In this document: positions 25,513-34,076 of the stretch, one piece after another
Layout of the letters: each line of letters opens with the position of its first letter
How positions within the stretch are numbered: the stretch's first letter is position 1
Notes under the pieces: model-generated
What the model was told of the DNA's origin: nothing
Databases searched by the model: none
Seen by the model: the letters and a program-made list of their open reading frames with translations, nothing else
Source: JBNLBS01 sp050303415
Lineage (GTDB): Bacteria; Pseudomonadota; Gammaproteobacteria; Methylococcales; Methylomonadaceae
Length of the DNA: 64,000 nt
Reading direction: 5' to 3'
Assembly: GCA_050303415.1 (NCBI GenBank)
Contig: JBNLBS010000002.1
Span: 157,203 to 221,202, forward strand
Program-made: the position numbers and the translations under genes

Positions 25513-27667
25513 TAAATTGATCAGCCGGCCTGCCCAAGTGATAACCCTGCGCATAATCAATACCAATAGCCTGTATATGTTGCATGACTTCTTCACTTTC
25601 GACAAATTCCGCCAATGTCTTCATATCCAGCTCCTGACATAAATTATTTAATGAATTTACCAGAGCTCGGTCAATTTTTGATTCCAGAATATTTCTGATA
25701 AAGGTACCGTCAATTTTGACATATTCGAAATGTAATTCCCTTAAATAGTGGAATGAATTATAACCGCTACCAAAGTCATCCAAGGCAAAGGCAAATCCTT
25801 TTTCACGTAAGTTGGATAGAAATTTACGCATATTTGATAAATCACTGATCACTTCCCGTTCAGTAATTTCAAATACCAGGCGATCCGGATTGACGTTATG
25901 TTGCTTACATAAATCCTCTGCATATTGCAGTATATCTCTACGTTGAATCTCTTGCGGGGTTAAATTGATAAAGACTTTAGGCATATATCCATTTAGATGG
26001 TTATTTTTAACCATAAATTCTGTCACTATGCGCAACATGACATGGTCCAGGTCAATATTAATCCCATACTTGTCAGCGATATCAATAAATTGCCCGGCCG
26101 GAATAATTTCACCTTCTTCCGTCTGCAAGCGGGCTAATGCTTCATAGGCATAAATACCCCCTGTACTATTATCCATAATCGGCTGAAAATACGGAATGAT
26201 ACGCTGATCTTTTAAGGCCGCACGTAAAACTTCTGATATACCATGTACTTTTTTACTGCTGGCAACACTTTGCTCAACTGAATTTAAGGAACAGACATAG
26301 TCTTTACCCGAATCTTTAGCCTGATACAGGGCAATGTCCACGCCGGACATTAAATCATTAATTGATTGGGCATCAGTGGGGTAAGTCACCAAGCCTATGG
26401 ATATACTGATACGGATTGGATGTGTACCGGAACCTTGACACATAAACTCCTGCTCGTTAGTTGCTTTCCTTAATACCTCAGCAACTTTGAGTGCATTTTC
26501 TGCACTGGTTTCCGGTAGAATAATAGCAAATTCATCGCCACCCAATCGCGCTAAAACATCTCCCCGGCGGAGGTTTTTTCTGAATAATTGGGCTAAATTT
26601 ATCAATACCTGATCGCCGCAAACATGGCCATAACCATCATTGATACCTTTAAAATTATCCAGGTCAATGGACAGAATTGAAAAATGATCATTATGCCGGG
26701 CCGACCGACCTATTTCATAATTTAAAATATCATTAAAATAACGCCGGTTATGAAGGCCGGTTAACGGATCATGCTCCGCATAATACTCTAGTTCTTCCAA
26801 AGAGTGGCTGAGCGTTCTGCTGGAACCCACAACCATCACCAATACGGATAATAATGAGCGAATAATATTCTGTTCCTGATTACTCAGTTGGTAATCATAA
26901 CTAAAACCTACACCTAAAATCCCTCCTACACTGGCATTATCGACCGACACACCGACAGGGATTGTCTTTAGTTTATCAAAGTTACAGCTACCCTGATTTC
27001 CCAGCAAACTATACTCTTTAATCGTAATCATACTGTCTGCAGAAATATCTAATGACGTTAGAAAGTCCTGCCTGATATTGTTATGCATAGGCTTGGTTAA
27101 CGACTCTGAGCAATCTCCGGTGAAATAAACGTTAACATGAACCCCTTTTTCAATGGCAAATGCAATGGAAAAATAATTAAAGGGAAAAAAAGTATTAAAT
27201 TTGCGCAAAATATTTTGTACAAATATTTCCCAATTAGTCACTTCTTCGTGCGACAAAATGATATTTTCCAATACATATGATTGTCGTTCAAACAAACTTC
27301 TATCAATCAACGTTCCGGATAAACGCTCTATCAACTTATGGGTACTAATGATTAATGCTTCGATCAAACGAATGCTGACATCCCAGTCCTTTTTATTAAC
27401 TTCATTTAATAAATTTAAATTTGTTTTAATCGTTGTACAGCGCTGCGCATGAACAATAACTTTCTTACCGATTTCCTCATTTGCTGTTAGTTCGCTTAGT
27501 TGTTCGGACAGGTCATCCAGTTCTTTGATAACCAAATCTGAAATTCCCTGATCAAACAGCTGACCTCTGGTCTGTAATTCCAGTAATTGGGTCAGTTTTT
27601 GGATGATATGGGTATAAAACGACTTCAGGTCTGAAGACTTCCGATGAAAACTATCTAAGCTATCCAT
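25496..27667 (-). CDS. GGDEF-EAL bifunctional cyclic-di-GMP protein with N-terminal sensory region
   Basis: A 723-residue protein. Residues 1-125 are helical, and residues about 140-285 look GAF-like, with a helix leading to HDPLTGLHNRR. The GGDEF motif is intact at 376-380, with an RxxD inhibitory I-site (RRGD, 367-370) exactly five residues before it. The EAL domain starts near 480: YEALARL at 508-514, FEITEREV, the LDDFGSGY loop, KIDGTFI and QGYHLGRP are all present, so both cyclase and phosphodiesterase activity look possible. There is no transmembrane segment, so it is cytosolic. It begins 2 bp after the upstream di-iron protein gene and is surely in its operon. Confidence 0.95.
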   Translation of the reverse strand: MDSLDSFHRKSSDLKSFYTHIIQKLTQLLELQTRGQLFDQGISDLVIKELDDLSEQLSELTANEEIGKKVIVHAQRCTTIKTNLNLLNEVNKKDWDVSIRLIEALIISTHKLIERLSGTLIDRSLFERQSYVLENIILSHEEVTNWEIFVQNILRKFNTFFPFNYFSIAFAIEKGVHVNVYFTGDCSESLTKPMHNNIRQDFLTSLDISADSMITIKEYSLLGNQGSCNFDKLKTIPVGVSVDNASVGGILGVGFSYDYQLSNQEQNIIRSLLSVLVMVVGSSRTLSHSLEELEYYAEHDPLTGLHNRRYFNDILNYEIGRSARHNDHFSILSIDLDNFKGINDGYGHVCGDQVLINLAQLFRKNLRRGDVLARLGGDEFAIILPETSAENALKVAEVLRKATNEQEFMCQGSGTHPIRISISIGLVTYPTDAQSINDLMSGVDIALYQAKDSGKDYVCSLNSVEQSVASSKKVHGISEVLRAALKDQRIIPYFQPIMDNSTGGIYAYEALARLQTEEGEIIPAGQFIDIADKYGINIDLDHVMLRIVTEFMVKNNHLNGYMPKVFINLTPQEIQRRDILQYAEDLCKQHNVNPDRLVFEITEREVISDLSNMRKFLSNLREKGFAFALDDFGSGYNSFHYLRELHFEYVKIDGTFIRNILESKIDRALVNSLNNLCQELDMKTLAEFVESEEVMQHIQAIGIDYAQGYHLGRPADQFINQTR

Positions 27668-27669
27668 AG

Positions 27670-28452
27670 TTATTCGAGATTCAGCAAGTCACTGCCACAT
27701 GACAAATCATAAAGCCAAGTCAAAAAATCTTCTTTAGCTTTACCACGATACAGAGGGCCGTGTTGAGGCGCTATAATATCGATATCAAGCTGCCTGACTT
27801 TCTGTACCCAGTATTTTAATGCTCGATTGGACGCCATATAGCGCTTATGAAAACCTTCGGTATATTGCAGATGTGCATCAAAATTATTGATAAAAACTTC
27901 ACATTCATCTTCTGGAACTAACGATGCCCCTACATCACCACTGAATAGAATCTTTGAAATCGGGTCATAAACATTAATATGGCCGGGTGAATGTAAAAAA
28001 TGCGCAGGAACAAAATTCAGCTCTAATCCGGAAGGCAACACCCTGATTTCACCTTCATCCTCTATTCCGATAAAACGCTCCATACCGGTTATACCGTAAT
28101 GGGGTAAAAACCGATTCCATATTTTTGATACGTAAATTTCTGCAGACGTCAGCTTTAACCAACTGGTTAAGCCACCGACAATATCCGGATCCTGGTGTGA
28201 AAGAACGATCGCTTCAATTTGTTCGGGTTTTAAATATTGCAACATTTCATTCAAAACCTGAGGCATTACACCAAAACCGCCCGGGTCCAGTAATGTCCCC
28301 TGGCCTTGATGCAAAATCAAATATTGGTTAGAAGGAATTCCACCCTCATCACCGGATTCACTCTCATTTAGCAAAATAAACCGGTGTGAGCCATTATTGA
28401 ACAACGTTTCGTTTTTGCGCATTTTTATTTTTCTTATTGTGGCTTTGCTCAA
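27670..28452 (-). CDS. FDP-like di-iron metallo-beta-lactamase protein (ODP type, no flavodoxin domain)
   Basis: A 260-residue protein with the beta-lactamase fold of flavodiiron proteins. Candidate di-iron ligands: H86, D88 and D90 in LSHQDPD, H154 or H158 in HFLHSPGH, D173 in FSGDVGA and H231 in PQHGPL. The pattern follows the FDP order H-x-E-x-D, with Asp replacing Glu at the second position. There is no flavodoxin or rubredoxin domain, as in the oxygen-binding di-iron protein ODP known as a chemotaxis sensor in Treponema. The start may be the ATG at 28452 or ten codons inside. It is the first gene of an operon with the GGDEF-EAL gene and has a CRP box about 150 bp upstream. Confidence 0.85.
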   Translation of the reverse strand: MSKATIRKIKMRKNETLFNNGSHRFILLNESESGDEGGIPSNQYLILHQGQGTLLDPGGFGVMPQVLNEMLQYLKPEQIEAIVLSHQDPDIVGGLTSWLKLTSAEIYVSKIWNRFLPHYGITGMERFIGIEDEGEIRVLPSGLELNFVPAHFLHSPGHINVYDPISKILFSGDVGASLVPEDECEVFINNFDAHLQYTEGFHKRYMASNRALKYWVQKVRQLDIDIIAPQHGPLYRGKAKEDFLTWLYDLSCGSDLLNLE

Positions 28453-28570
28453 TAAAGCGAAGCTTTTTTAATAGCTTTCAGGTTAATTCTTATTATTGCA
28501 ACCTGCCCTCATCGAATTTTATTCCCCGATCGCGCCTATCGTTTATATCCCACAGCAATAATAGTGTTTT

Positions 28571-28586
28571 TTAACATTATTGTTAA
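28571..28586. promoter_or_regulatory. TTAACA-N4-TGTTAA palindrome
   Basis: A perfect 6-bp dyad with a TTAT centre lies 18 bp from the CRP box, in the 176-bp gap upstream of the di-iron protein gene. It is a candidate operator for a second regulator. It is short and AT-rich, so chance is possible. Confidence 0.35.
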
Positions 28587-28603
28587 CGGTTTCTCTATTT
28601 TTA

Positions 28604-28619
28604 TGTGATATTCATCACA
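28604..28619. promoter_or_regulatory. Consensus CRP-binding site
   Basis: TGTGATATTCATCACA matches TGTGA-N6-TCACA at all ten defining positions. It lies about 152 bp upstream of the di-iron protein/GGDEF-EAL operon and only 10 bp beyond the end of the convergently read kinase-like gene, so the operon is the obvious target. A Crp with the conserved recognition residues is encoded at 11681-12334. Confidence 0.75.
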
Positions 28620-28628
28620 TTTTTAAGC

Positions 28629-29684
28629 TTAGACTATTTTTTCTAACAGCTGATAAAAAAATTTTTCCTGCTGTTTGATATTTTCCGATAATAAGAACTG
28701 ATCTTTCGCTCTATATAAATTTTGCTCTGGTTCGATCACTTTAAAATAACGATTACCCGATAAATAATCTGTAAAAAATCTCAGGCCCAGCTCAAATGGA
28801 ATTAATCGAATCGCTGCATACAGGTAATCATAGTCCTGCTGAGTAAAAAACTGGCCGGCTTCTGTCAGGTAGCTGCTTAAAATCAACTCGGCAATATCCA
28901 TATCAAACCTGACCGGCGCTGCTTGCTGACAACAGGAGCGCAGACAATCACCCAGGTCATAGTGCACTAAACCGGGTTTAACTGTATCCAAATCAATCAG
29001 GCTGATAACTTTATTACCTTGTCTATTAAATAAAAAATTATTTAATTTTGGATCGCCGTGAATAATTTTTGTTGATAAAAGACCCTGCTGTTTAGCCTGT
29101 TCCAGGGTATTTGTAATCGCTTTATTTTTTGCAATATAGTTTTTACAGAATTCATATTCAGCCGATGCTTTAGGCATTTTTTGCAGATCGATGACATGTT
29201 GGTATTGGGCCAGGTAATGCGGCGCTATATGAAATTCCGGCAGTGTATCCTGCATTAACGATGGCTTCAGATCACTGGTTAAATCATGAAAATGTCCGAG
29301 CGCAAATCCGATCTGTTGCGCCTGTGCTGAATTCTCAAGCCTCTCAATACTGATACTGTTTTCGATATAACTGATTGCCCGCCAGAATTGGCCTGATTGA
29401 TCTATCACATAACTGTGTTGATCTATCGTCAGCAATAATTCCGGAATGCGTAATTTAACCGACTGAGGCTGCTTTTTAGCAAGATGCTGATTAAAAACCA
29501 TCAGGTTTTCCATAATCCTGGCCGGTTCCGGAAATACCTGACGATTTATTTTCTGTAACACAAAATGGTGCTGTGCCGTACTGACTAAATAAGTATCGTT
29601 AATTAAACCGCTGCCAATAGGCTCAATCTTGATGGAATCATCTGTTTGAATAAACTGTTTCGCAATATCGGTAATTTGTGACAT
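28629..29684 (-). CDS. Aminoglycoside phosphotransferase-fold kinase
   Basis: A 351-residue protein of the APH/choline kinase superfamily. The catalytic loop is TKIIHGDPKLNNFLFN (HGD-x4-N) and the metal-binding DxD equivalent is SLIDLDTVKPG; the N-terminal lobe has GSGLINDTYLV and HFVLQKINRQVFP. Substrates in this family include sugars, choline, homoserine and antibiotics. The pattern QKINxxVFxxP near the start is typical of the N-acetylhexosamine/methylthioribose kinase-like branch, but the assignment is tentative. It follows rdgB after 10 bp, so it is probably the third gene of an rph-rdgB operon, with metabolic rather than resistance function. Confidence 0.83.
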   Translation of the reverse strand: MSQITDIAKQFIQTDDSIKIEPIGSGLINDTYLVSTAQHHFVLQKINRQVFPEPARIMENLMVFNQHLAKKQPQSVKLRIPELLLTIDQHSYVIDQSGQFWRAISYIENSISIERLENSAQAQQIGFALGHFHDLTSDLKPSLMQDTLPEFHIAPHYLAQYQHVIDLQKMPKASAEYEFCKNYIAKNKAITNTLEQAKQQGLLSTKIIHGDPKLNNFLFNRQGNKVISLIDLDTVKPGLVHYDLGDCLRSCCQQAAPVRFDMDIAELILSSYLTEAGQFFTQQDYDYLYAAIRLIPFELGLRFFTDYLSGNRYFKVIEPEQNLYRAKDQFLLSENIKQQEKFFYQLLEKIV

Positions 29685-29694
29685 TTACAAACAA

Positions 29695-30291
29695 TTACCG
29701 CATTAATTCCATCAGCCTGTTCAACGCCTGACCACGATGGCTGATAGCATTTTTTTCTTGTGGCGTTAACTCAGCCGATGCGCAGTTTTTTCCCGGTACC
29801 CAAAACACCGGGTCATAGCCAAAGCCGTTTTCACCGACGGATTCGGTTAATATTCTGCCTTCCCAAATCCCCTGTGCAATCACCGGGCATGGATCATTAG
29901 CATGCTCCATAAACACCAGAACACAAATAAAACGTGCGGTGCGCAGCGACTCACTGATGCCCTCCATGTCTTGTAACAGCTTGTTTAAATTATCCAGATC
30001 CGAAGCGCCAACACCGGCATAACGCGCAGAGATAACTCCCGGCGCGCCGTCCAGTGCATCCACGACCAAACCGGAATCATCCGCAATGGCCGGTAAACCA
30101 CTATGCAAAGCAGCATTTCTGGCTTTAATGATGGCATTTTCAACAAAAGTTGACCCGGTTTCTTCCGCTTCTTCAACCTTAAACTGCGATTGCGGAACAA
30201 TTGGGTGAGACTGCAAAATAGCCTGAATTTCTTTAATTTTGCCAGGATTACCACTGGCCAAGACAATTTGTTGGGTTTCGGAAATAGTCAT
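29695..30291 (-). CDS. rdgB: XTP/dITP diphosphatase (RdgB/HAM1)
   Basis: A 198-residue protein of standard length. RdgB hydrolyses dITP, XTP and ITP to monophosphates and keeps deaminated purines out of DNA. Signature segments: LASGNPGKIKEIQ at the N-terminus (substrate pocket), ETGSTFVENAIIKARNA, AIADDSGLVVDALDGAPGV, GFGYDPVFW and the C-terminal AISHRGQALNRL. The gene begins immediately after the rph stop codon with no gap, indicating translational coupling in an rph-rdgB operon, as in other gammaproteobacteria. Confidence 0.97.
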   Translation of the reverse strand: MTISETQQIVLASGNPGKIKEIQAILQSHPIVPQSQFKVEEAEETGSTFVENAIIKARNAALHSGLPAIADDSGLVVDALDGAPGVISARYAGVGASDLDNLNKLLQDMEGISESLRTARFICVLVFMEHANDPCPVIAQGIWEGRILTESVGENGFGYDPVFWVPGKNCASAELTPQEKNAISHRGQALNRLMELMR

Positions 30292-31011
30292 TTAATGGGC
30301 ATTTAAAGCAATAGCTTGTTTTTCCAGTAACTGCTTAATGCCATGCTCGGCCAATTCCAACATGGCATCCAGCTCGTCTTTTCTATAGGCATGACCTTCT
30401 GCAGTACCCTGTACTTCAATAAAGCCGGAGGCATCATTCATCACCACATTCATATCGGTTTCGGCATTGCTGTCTTCAGCATAATCCAGATCCAGCACCG
30501 GTACACCATTATAAATTCCCACCGAAACTGAAGCGATTTGACCGTGAATCGGGTTTTTCTTAATTTGCTTTTTCGCCAGCATCTGCTCCACGGCCAGGCT
30601 TAAAGCGACAAAACCACCGGTAATTGAAGCTGTACGTGTTCCGCCATCGGCCTGCAACACATCACAATCAATCATAATGGTATTTTCGCCCAGCGCGGAC
30701 AAGTCAACGGCAGCTCTTAATGAGCGTCCGATCAAACGTTGAATTTCCAGCGTGCGCCCGCCCTGTTTACCCCGGCTGGCTTCACGCCCCATACGATCAT
30801 GGGTCGATCTGGGCAACATACCGTATTCGGCAGTAATCCAGCCTTCCCCCTTGCCTTTTAAAAAGCGTGGCACCTTATTATCCACACTGGCTGTGCATAA
30901 CACACGGGTATCCCCAAATTCCACTAATACCGATCCTTCAGCATGCTTGGTAAAGCCACAAGTGAATTTAATATCTCTGAGTTGATCCGGATTACGTCCG
31001 CTAGGTCTCAT
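30292..31011 (-). CDS. rph: Ribonuclease PH
   Basis: A 239-residue phosphorolytic 3'-5' exoribonuclease that trims tRNA 3' ends. MRPSGRNPDQLRDIKF begins the protein; EGSVLVEFGDTRVLC, GWITAEYGMLPRSTHDRM and REASRGKQGGRTLEIQRLIGRSLR (arginines binding phosphate and RNA) follow, and DCDVLQADGGTRTASITG carries the active-site aspartates. The length and motifs are complete, with no sign of the E. coli K-12 frameshift. It is followed without a gap by rdgB and preceded, 62 bp away, by a Ser/Thr kinase gene on the same strand. Confidence 0.97.
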   Translation of the reverse strand: MRPSGRNPDQLRDIKFTCGFTKHAEGSVLVEFGDTRVLCTASVDNKVPRFLKGKGEGWITAEYGMLPRSTHDRMGREASRGKQGGRTLEIQRLIGRSLRAAVDLSALGENTIMIDCDVLQADGGTRTASITGGFVALSLAVEQMLAKKQIKKNPIHGQIASVSVGIYNGVPVLDLDYAEDSNAETDMNVVMNDASGFIEVQGTAEGHAYRKDELDAMLELAEHGIKQLLEKQAIALNAH

Positions 31012-31073
31012 CTATTTACGCCCGATAAAAAGTGCAACAGTATACCTGAAAGACTATGGTCAGATTTTATATT

Positions 31074-31970
31074 TTAATAACCAAGTGCCAGTTCGAATTC
31101 TTCAATGGATTGAGGTCTTTCGCTGGCCTTAATCTGCATTGACCAATCTATAGCTTGCAACAAGGCAGGGGAGAATTTACGCTTATATTGCTTGGCTACC
31201 GGTTGTAATAAATCCTGTTTAACCCTTTCCGGCGATGCTTGTGGTGGCTTATAATCCAGACAGGCACGCATACTCGCCCCAATGGCATAGATATCCGTCC
31301 AGGGGCCTAACTGCCCCTTTTGATGATATTGCTCTATCGGTGAAAATCCGTGGGAAAGAATCTGGTTTTGTTTTTGCTTATTTTGCTGGGTAAAACTCTG
31401 TATGCCGCCAAAATCCAATAATAACGGATCATGTTCCGGTCGAATCAAGATATTGGCCGGTTTTATATCCAGATGCACTAGCTGGTGCTTATGAATCATC
31501 TGCACGCCTTTCAACAAGGCGCCAAAAACCTTGGTGATAAATGCTTCGTCAATATCCAGCATTTTGTCTTTTAAAATTCTATCCAACGTTACGCCATAGT
31601 CATAAGTCATCACCATGTACACCGTCGAGTTTTCCTGAAAAAAATTGGTCACTTCAACAATATTGGGGTGCTTAAGACTCGCCAGTACCTTGGCTTCATC
31701 AAAAAAAAGCTTGCGTCCGCGCAAAAATAATTTATTGGCCTCCTCATTATTCGCTACCACCACATTATTCCAGGTACGGTGCGATAATTTACGCGGTAAA
31801 TATTCTTTAATGGCGACCTGGACCTGATCAGCCATCTGCCGGGCAAGATAGACAGAACTAAAACCACCATGCGCCAGTTCCCGCTCTATCATATACTGGT
31901 CTATAATAGTGCCGGGTTGCAGGTAGTTCCATTCTGTTGGATAAGTTTCAGGATCGTAATATTCCGCCAT
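31074..31970 (-). CDS. Hanks-type Ser/Thr protein kinase
   Basis: A 298-residue cytosolic kinase. The glycine-rich loop is LAHGGFSSVYLAR, the ATP-binding lysine is in VAIKEYLPR, the C-helix glutamate is in FFDEAKVLASLKHPNIV, the catalytic loop is HLDIKPANILI (HxDxKPxN), the magnesium loop is LLDFGG, and GFSPIEQYH replaces the usual APE segment. There is no sensor or transmembrane domain. The active residues look intact. It is divergent from yicC and upstream of rph-rdgB. No partner phosphatase is visible in the window; the target is unknown. Confidence 0.9.
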   Translation of the reverse strand: MAEYYDPETYPTEWNYLQPGTIIDQYMIERELAHGGFSSVYLARQMADQVQVAIKEYLPRKLSHRTWNNVVVANNEEANKLFLRGRKLFFDEAKVLASLKHPNIVEVTNFFQENSTVYMVMTYDYGVTLDRILKDKMLDIDEAFITKVFGALLKGVQMIHKHQLVHLDIKPANILIRPEHDPLLLDFGGIQSFTQQNKQKQNQILSHGFSPIEQYHQKGQLGPWTDIYAIGASMRACLDYKPPQASPERVKQDLLQPVAKQYKRKFSPALLQAIDWSMQIKASERPQSIEEFELALGY

Positions 31971-32011
31971 AAAATTTAAATTAACACAAAGATCACAATT
32001 ATAGGTAACAA

Positions 32012-32878
32012 ATGATAAAAAGTATGACTGCTTTTGCCAGCGGCGAAACAGAAATTGATAATTTATTAATCAACTGCGAACTACGCTCAGTTAATCACCG
32101 CTATTGTGATCTCAGTTTAAAAATTCCTGAACGCCTACGTTTTATCGAAGCCGAATTACGCCCAGCGATCACCCAAAAAATTAAACGCGGTAAAATTGAA
32201 TGCGCGCTGAGTTACAAAAAAAGCAATACAAATCAACAAGACCTGTCTATCAATTTCGCTGCCGTTGATGCCCTACTGTCAGCCGCTAATGATATCGCAC
32301 AACGGATGAATCAACCACACTCTTTTAGCGCCTTGGATGTTCTCAATTTCCCCGGCATTCAGCAAGAGCCTGAAACCGATAAACTGCAGTTACAACAGAC
32401 CATTCTAACGCTTGTAGATTCCACGATCACACAATTACTGGAATCGCGCAGACGTGAAGGTGAACAGTTGGCTCACTTGATTGAAGAGCGCTGCGCAACC
32501 ATGCAGAAACTGGTTCATCAGGCCAATCAACGTATGCCTGAAGTCCTGGCACAAATCAAAAACAAATTAAAAGACCGGGTTAGCGAACTGGTCAATGAAC
32601 CGGACCAGGATCGTTTAGAACAGGAAATCGTTTATCTAAGTCAAAAACTGGATGTTGCCGAAGAGTTGGACAGACTGGAAACCCATATCACCGAAGTACA
32701 ACGCGTATTAAAACAAAAGGAACCGGTCGGCCGCCGCCTGGATTTTTTAATGCAGGAAATGAACCGCGAAGCCAATACTTTAGGCTCCAAGTCTGCGGAC
32801 AAGGAAATGACCCAGATATCCATCGAATTAAAAGTGCTGATCGAACAAATGCGTGAGCAGGTGCAGAATATAGAATAG
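32012..32878 (+). CDS. yicC: YicC-family endoribonuclease
   Basis: A 288-residue protein of normal family length. IKSMTAFASGE at the start, then ELRSVNHRYCDLSLKIPERL, and the C-terminal EELDRLETHITEVQ and GRRLDFLMQEMNREANTLGSKS segments are diagnostic. E. coli YicC is an endoribonuclease linked to RNA decay of small RNA RyhB. It is divergent from the Ser/Thr kinase (41-bp gap). The usual downstream partner gmk is missing; a dispersed hairpin follows instead. Confidence 0.95.
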   Translation: MIKSMTAFASGETEIDNLLINCELRSVNHRYCDLSLKIPERLRFIEAELRPAITQKIKRGKIECALSYKKSNTNQQDLSINFAAVDALLSAANDIAQRMNQPHSFSALDVLNFPGIQQEPETDKLQLQQTILTLVDSTITQLLESRRREGEQLAHLIEERCATMQKLVHQANQRMPEVLAQIKNKLKDRVSELVNEPDQDRLEQEIVYLSQKLDVAEELDRLETHITEVQRVLKQKEPVGRRLDFLMQEMNREANTLGSKSADKEMTQISIELKVLIEQMREQVQNIE

Positions 32879-32914
32879 CGCTTATAGTCCCGCATCACTT
32901 TTACATTAAAACCA

Positions 32915-32965
32915 GGTTGGTTAGGTTATAGCCACAGGGCACAAGCGGCGTAGCCTAACCCAACC
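32915..32965. repeat. Dispersed imperfect hairpin after yicC
   Basis: GGTTGGTTAGGTTA (32915-32928) pairs imperfectly with TAGCCTAACCCAACC (32951-32965). The arms belong to the same TAGGCTGGGT-like family as the nested repeat at 5391-5425. It may serve as a 3'-end structure of yicC or be a REP-like element. Confidence 0.5.
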
Positions 32966-33015
32966 GATTATGCAGTTTCATATTTTTGAAATAAGCATCC
33001 CCAAATTACCAATGG

Positions 33016-33420
33016 TCAATCCAATCCGCCTCGGCTGCCTGTAGTTTCAGAAGGAAGATGGACTTTCATCGATTTAAAAACTTCGAGAGCTTTGTTTAAA
33101 GCCGCGACAGTTTTTTCAGTATTCCCTTTTTTGGCATGACGGAGAGCTTTTTTTATGGCGCTGGAACCGCGTGATGTTTTCGGTGCCAGCGTACCGCCAA
33201 TAATGTCTTTTGAAGCTTGGCGTGCCGCTTTAATACGTTCTTGAGCCAGATTCAAATCATTATCATTGACCGCAGTCAGAGCCGCTTCAAGATCTGCAAT
33301 AGTCTTATTAATCGGCTGCGTCATCCCAGTCTTCGTATCAACTGCAACTGCAATACCGCTAATTGCACTTAAAGAAAGAATTAGAGTGCAAGTGATTAAT
33401 ATTGTTTTTATAGTATTCAT
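33016..33420 (-). CDS. Small exported helical protein, paralogue of the one at 52.7 kb
   Basis: A 134-residue protein from the ATG at 33420 (an in-frame TTG two codons upstream is less likely; GAG lies nine bases before the ATG). A signal peptide covers residues about 1-28 (ILITCTLILSLSAISGIAVA). The mature part is helical: IADLEAALTAV, LAQERIKAARQASKDI, AIKKALRHAKKGNTEKTVAALNKALEVFKSM. The second half resembles the protein at 52688-53071 (IKxA...SKxI...LKKAxxxAKKGxxxxAxxxLNxAxxxF). The shape recalls small periplasmic metal-binding proteins such as SmbP, but histidines are few. The function is unknown. It is a single-gene unit flanked by long non-coding stretches. Confidence 0.7.
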   Translation of the reverse strand: MNTIKTILITCTLILSLSAISGIAVAVDTKTGMTQPINKTIADLEAALTAVNDNDLNLAQERIKAARQASKDIIGGTLAPKTSRGSSAIKKALRHAKKGNTEKTVAALNKALEVFKSMKVHLPSETTGSRGGLD

Positions 33421-33426
33421 AATCAA

Positions 33427-33825
33427 AATCTCACAAAAGTGTTTATTTTTTCACTAAGATCTAAACGTCATAAAAATCAAAGGGGCCGTATGAACAGTGA
33501 TTGCTTTATAAAATATTTTTAAATCCAGAAACCTGTAAGTAAACTAAATAGTTTGTTTTATAAAAATAATCCGCTTTCATTTTTTCATTAAACTCTTATC
33601 AAAGACCTTTAGCAATGCTTTTTTACACAATCTAGATTTCGTAAGGTATTGATTTATTTTTAATAAGTCATTCAACAAAATAGATAAAAATCTAAAACAA
33701 ACCCTGGTTTTGCTTCTGGTAATAAGCGACTTATGTGATTTTTTAATCGGGCTGATTAAAGGGTTTTTAAAGGCGTGCACAATGCAAGATTTGAACCCAA
33801 AGCCTGTAGCGGTAACCGGCCTGTT
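33427..33825. other. Non-coding AT-rich stretch
   Basis: About 400 bases between a small exported-protein gene and repeat copy A. A 67-residue open frame at 33577-33780 (minus) has no signal, no ribosome binding site of note and lysine-rich random composition, so I do not call it. A GGTAAC-CGGCCT-GTTACC hairpin followed by TTCTTTT at 33811-33835 could be a terminator. Confidence 0.5.
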
Positions 33826-33835
33826 ACCTTCTTTT
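33811..33835 (+). terminator. Hairpin with T-rich tail
   Basis: GGTAAC (33811-33816) and GTTACC (33823-33828) form a 6-bp stem with a 6-base loop, followed by TTCTTTT. It lies at the left end of dispersed repeat copy A; a similar though weaker AGGC-GATT-GCCT-T run lies at the left end of copy B (35254-35270). Confidence 0.4.
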
Positions 33836-33998
33836 ATAAAATGTGCGGCTAACGCCGGTTTATTTTAATCGGGGGACGTCCTCTAAACCTTTGTATTAAT
33901 CGTGGGCTCGGAATGAAGTAAAGCGAATAACGGAAGGCCAAAATGACTGGTTTTGTATAAATATAAATTGTAAAAAAGATCCCTTTTTTCTAACGCTT
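33828..33998 (+). repeat. Dispersed structured repeat, copy A (short form)
   Basis: This 170-bp element aligns with both ends of copy B at 35264-35692. Shared blocks are CTTTTATAAA-TGTG, an xGGCTxACGCCx hairpin, TTTTAATCGGGG, AATCGxGGGCTCG, GGAATAxCGG, AGGCC, ACTGGTTTT and the final TGTAAAA. The first hairpin shows a compensatory change: CGGC-TAAC-GCCG here, TGGC-TGAC-GCCA in copy B. Copy A lacks the 240-bp centre of copy B, so it looks like a deletion derivative. Non-coding. Confidence 0.6.
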
Positions 33999-34076
33999 CA
34001 TTTCCAAGGTTATCTGCGCCGAATTAAATTGATCCGGCGCGATGTACTGTTAATACTGACCTTAAAGATCGTCAGA

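Noticed and set aside
28629..29684. Aminoglycoside resistance gene
   Set aside because: Although the fold is APH-like, it is in an rph-rdgB operon and its N-terminal pattern fits metabolic kinases.
33577..33780. 67-aa frame on the minus strand
   Set aside because: Lysine- and serine-rich with no recognisable start signal or family; it lies in AT-rich non-coding sequence.
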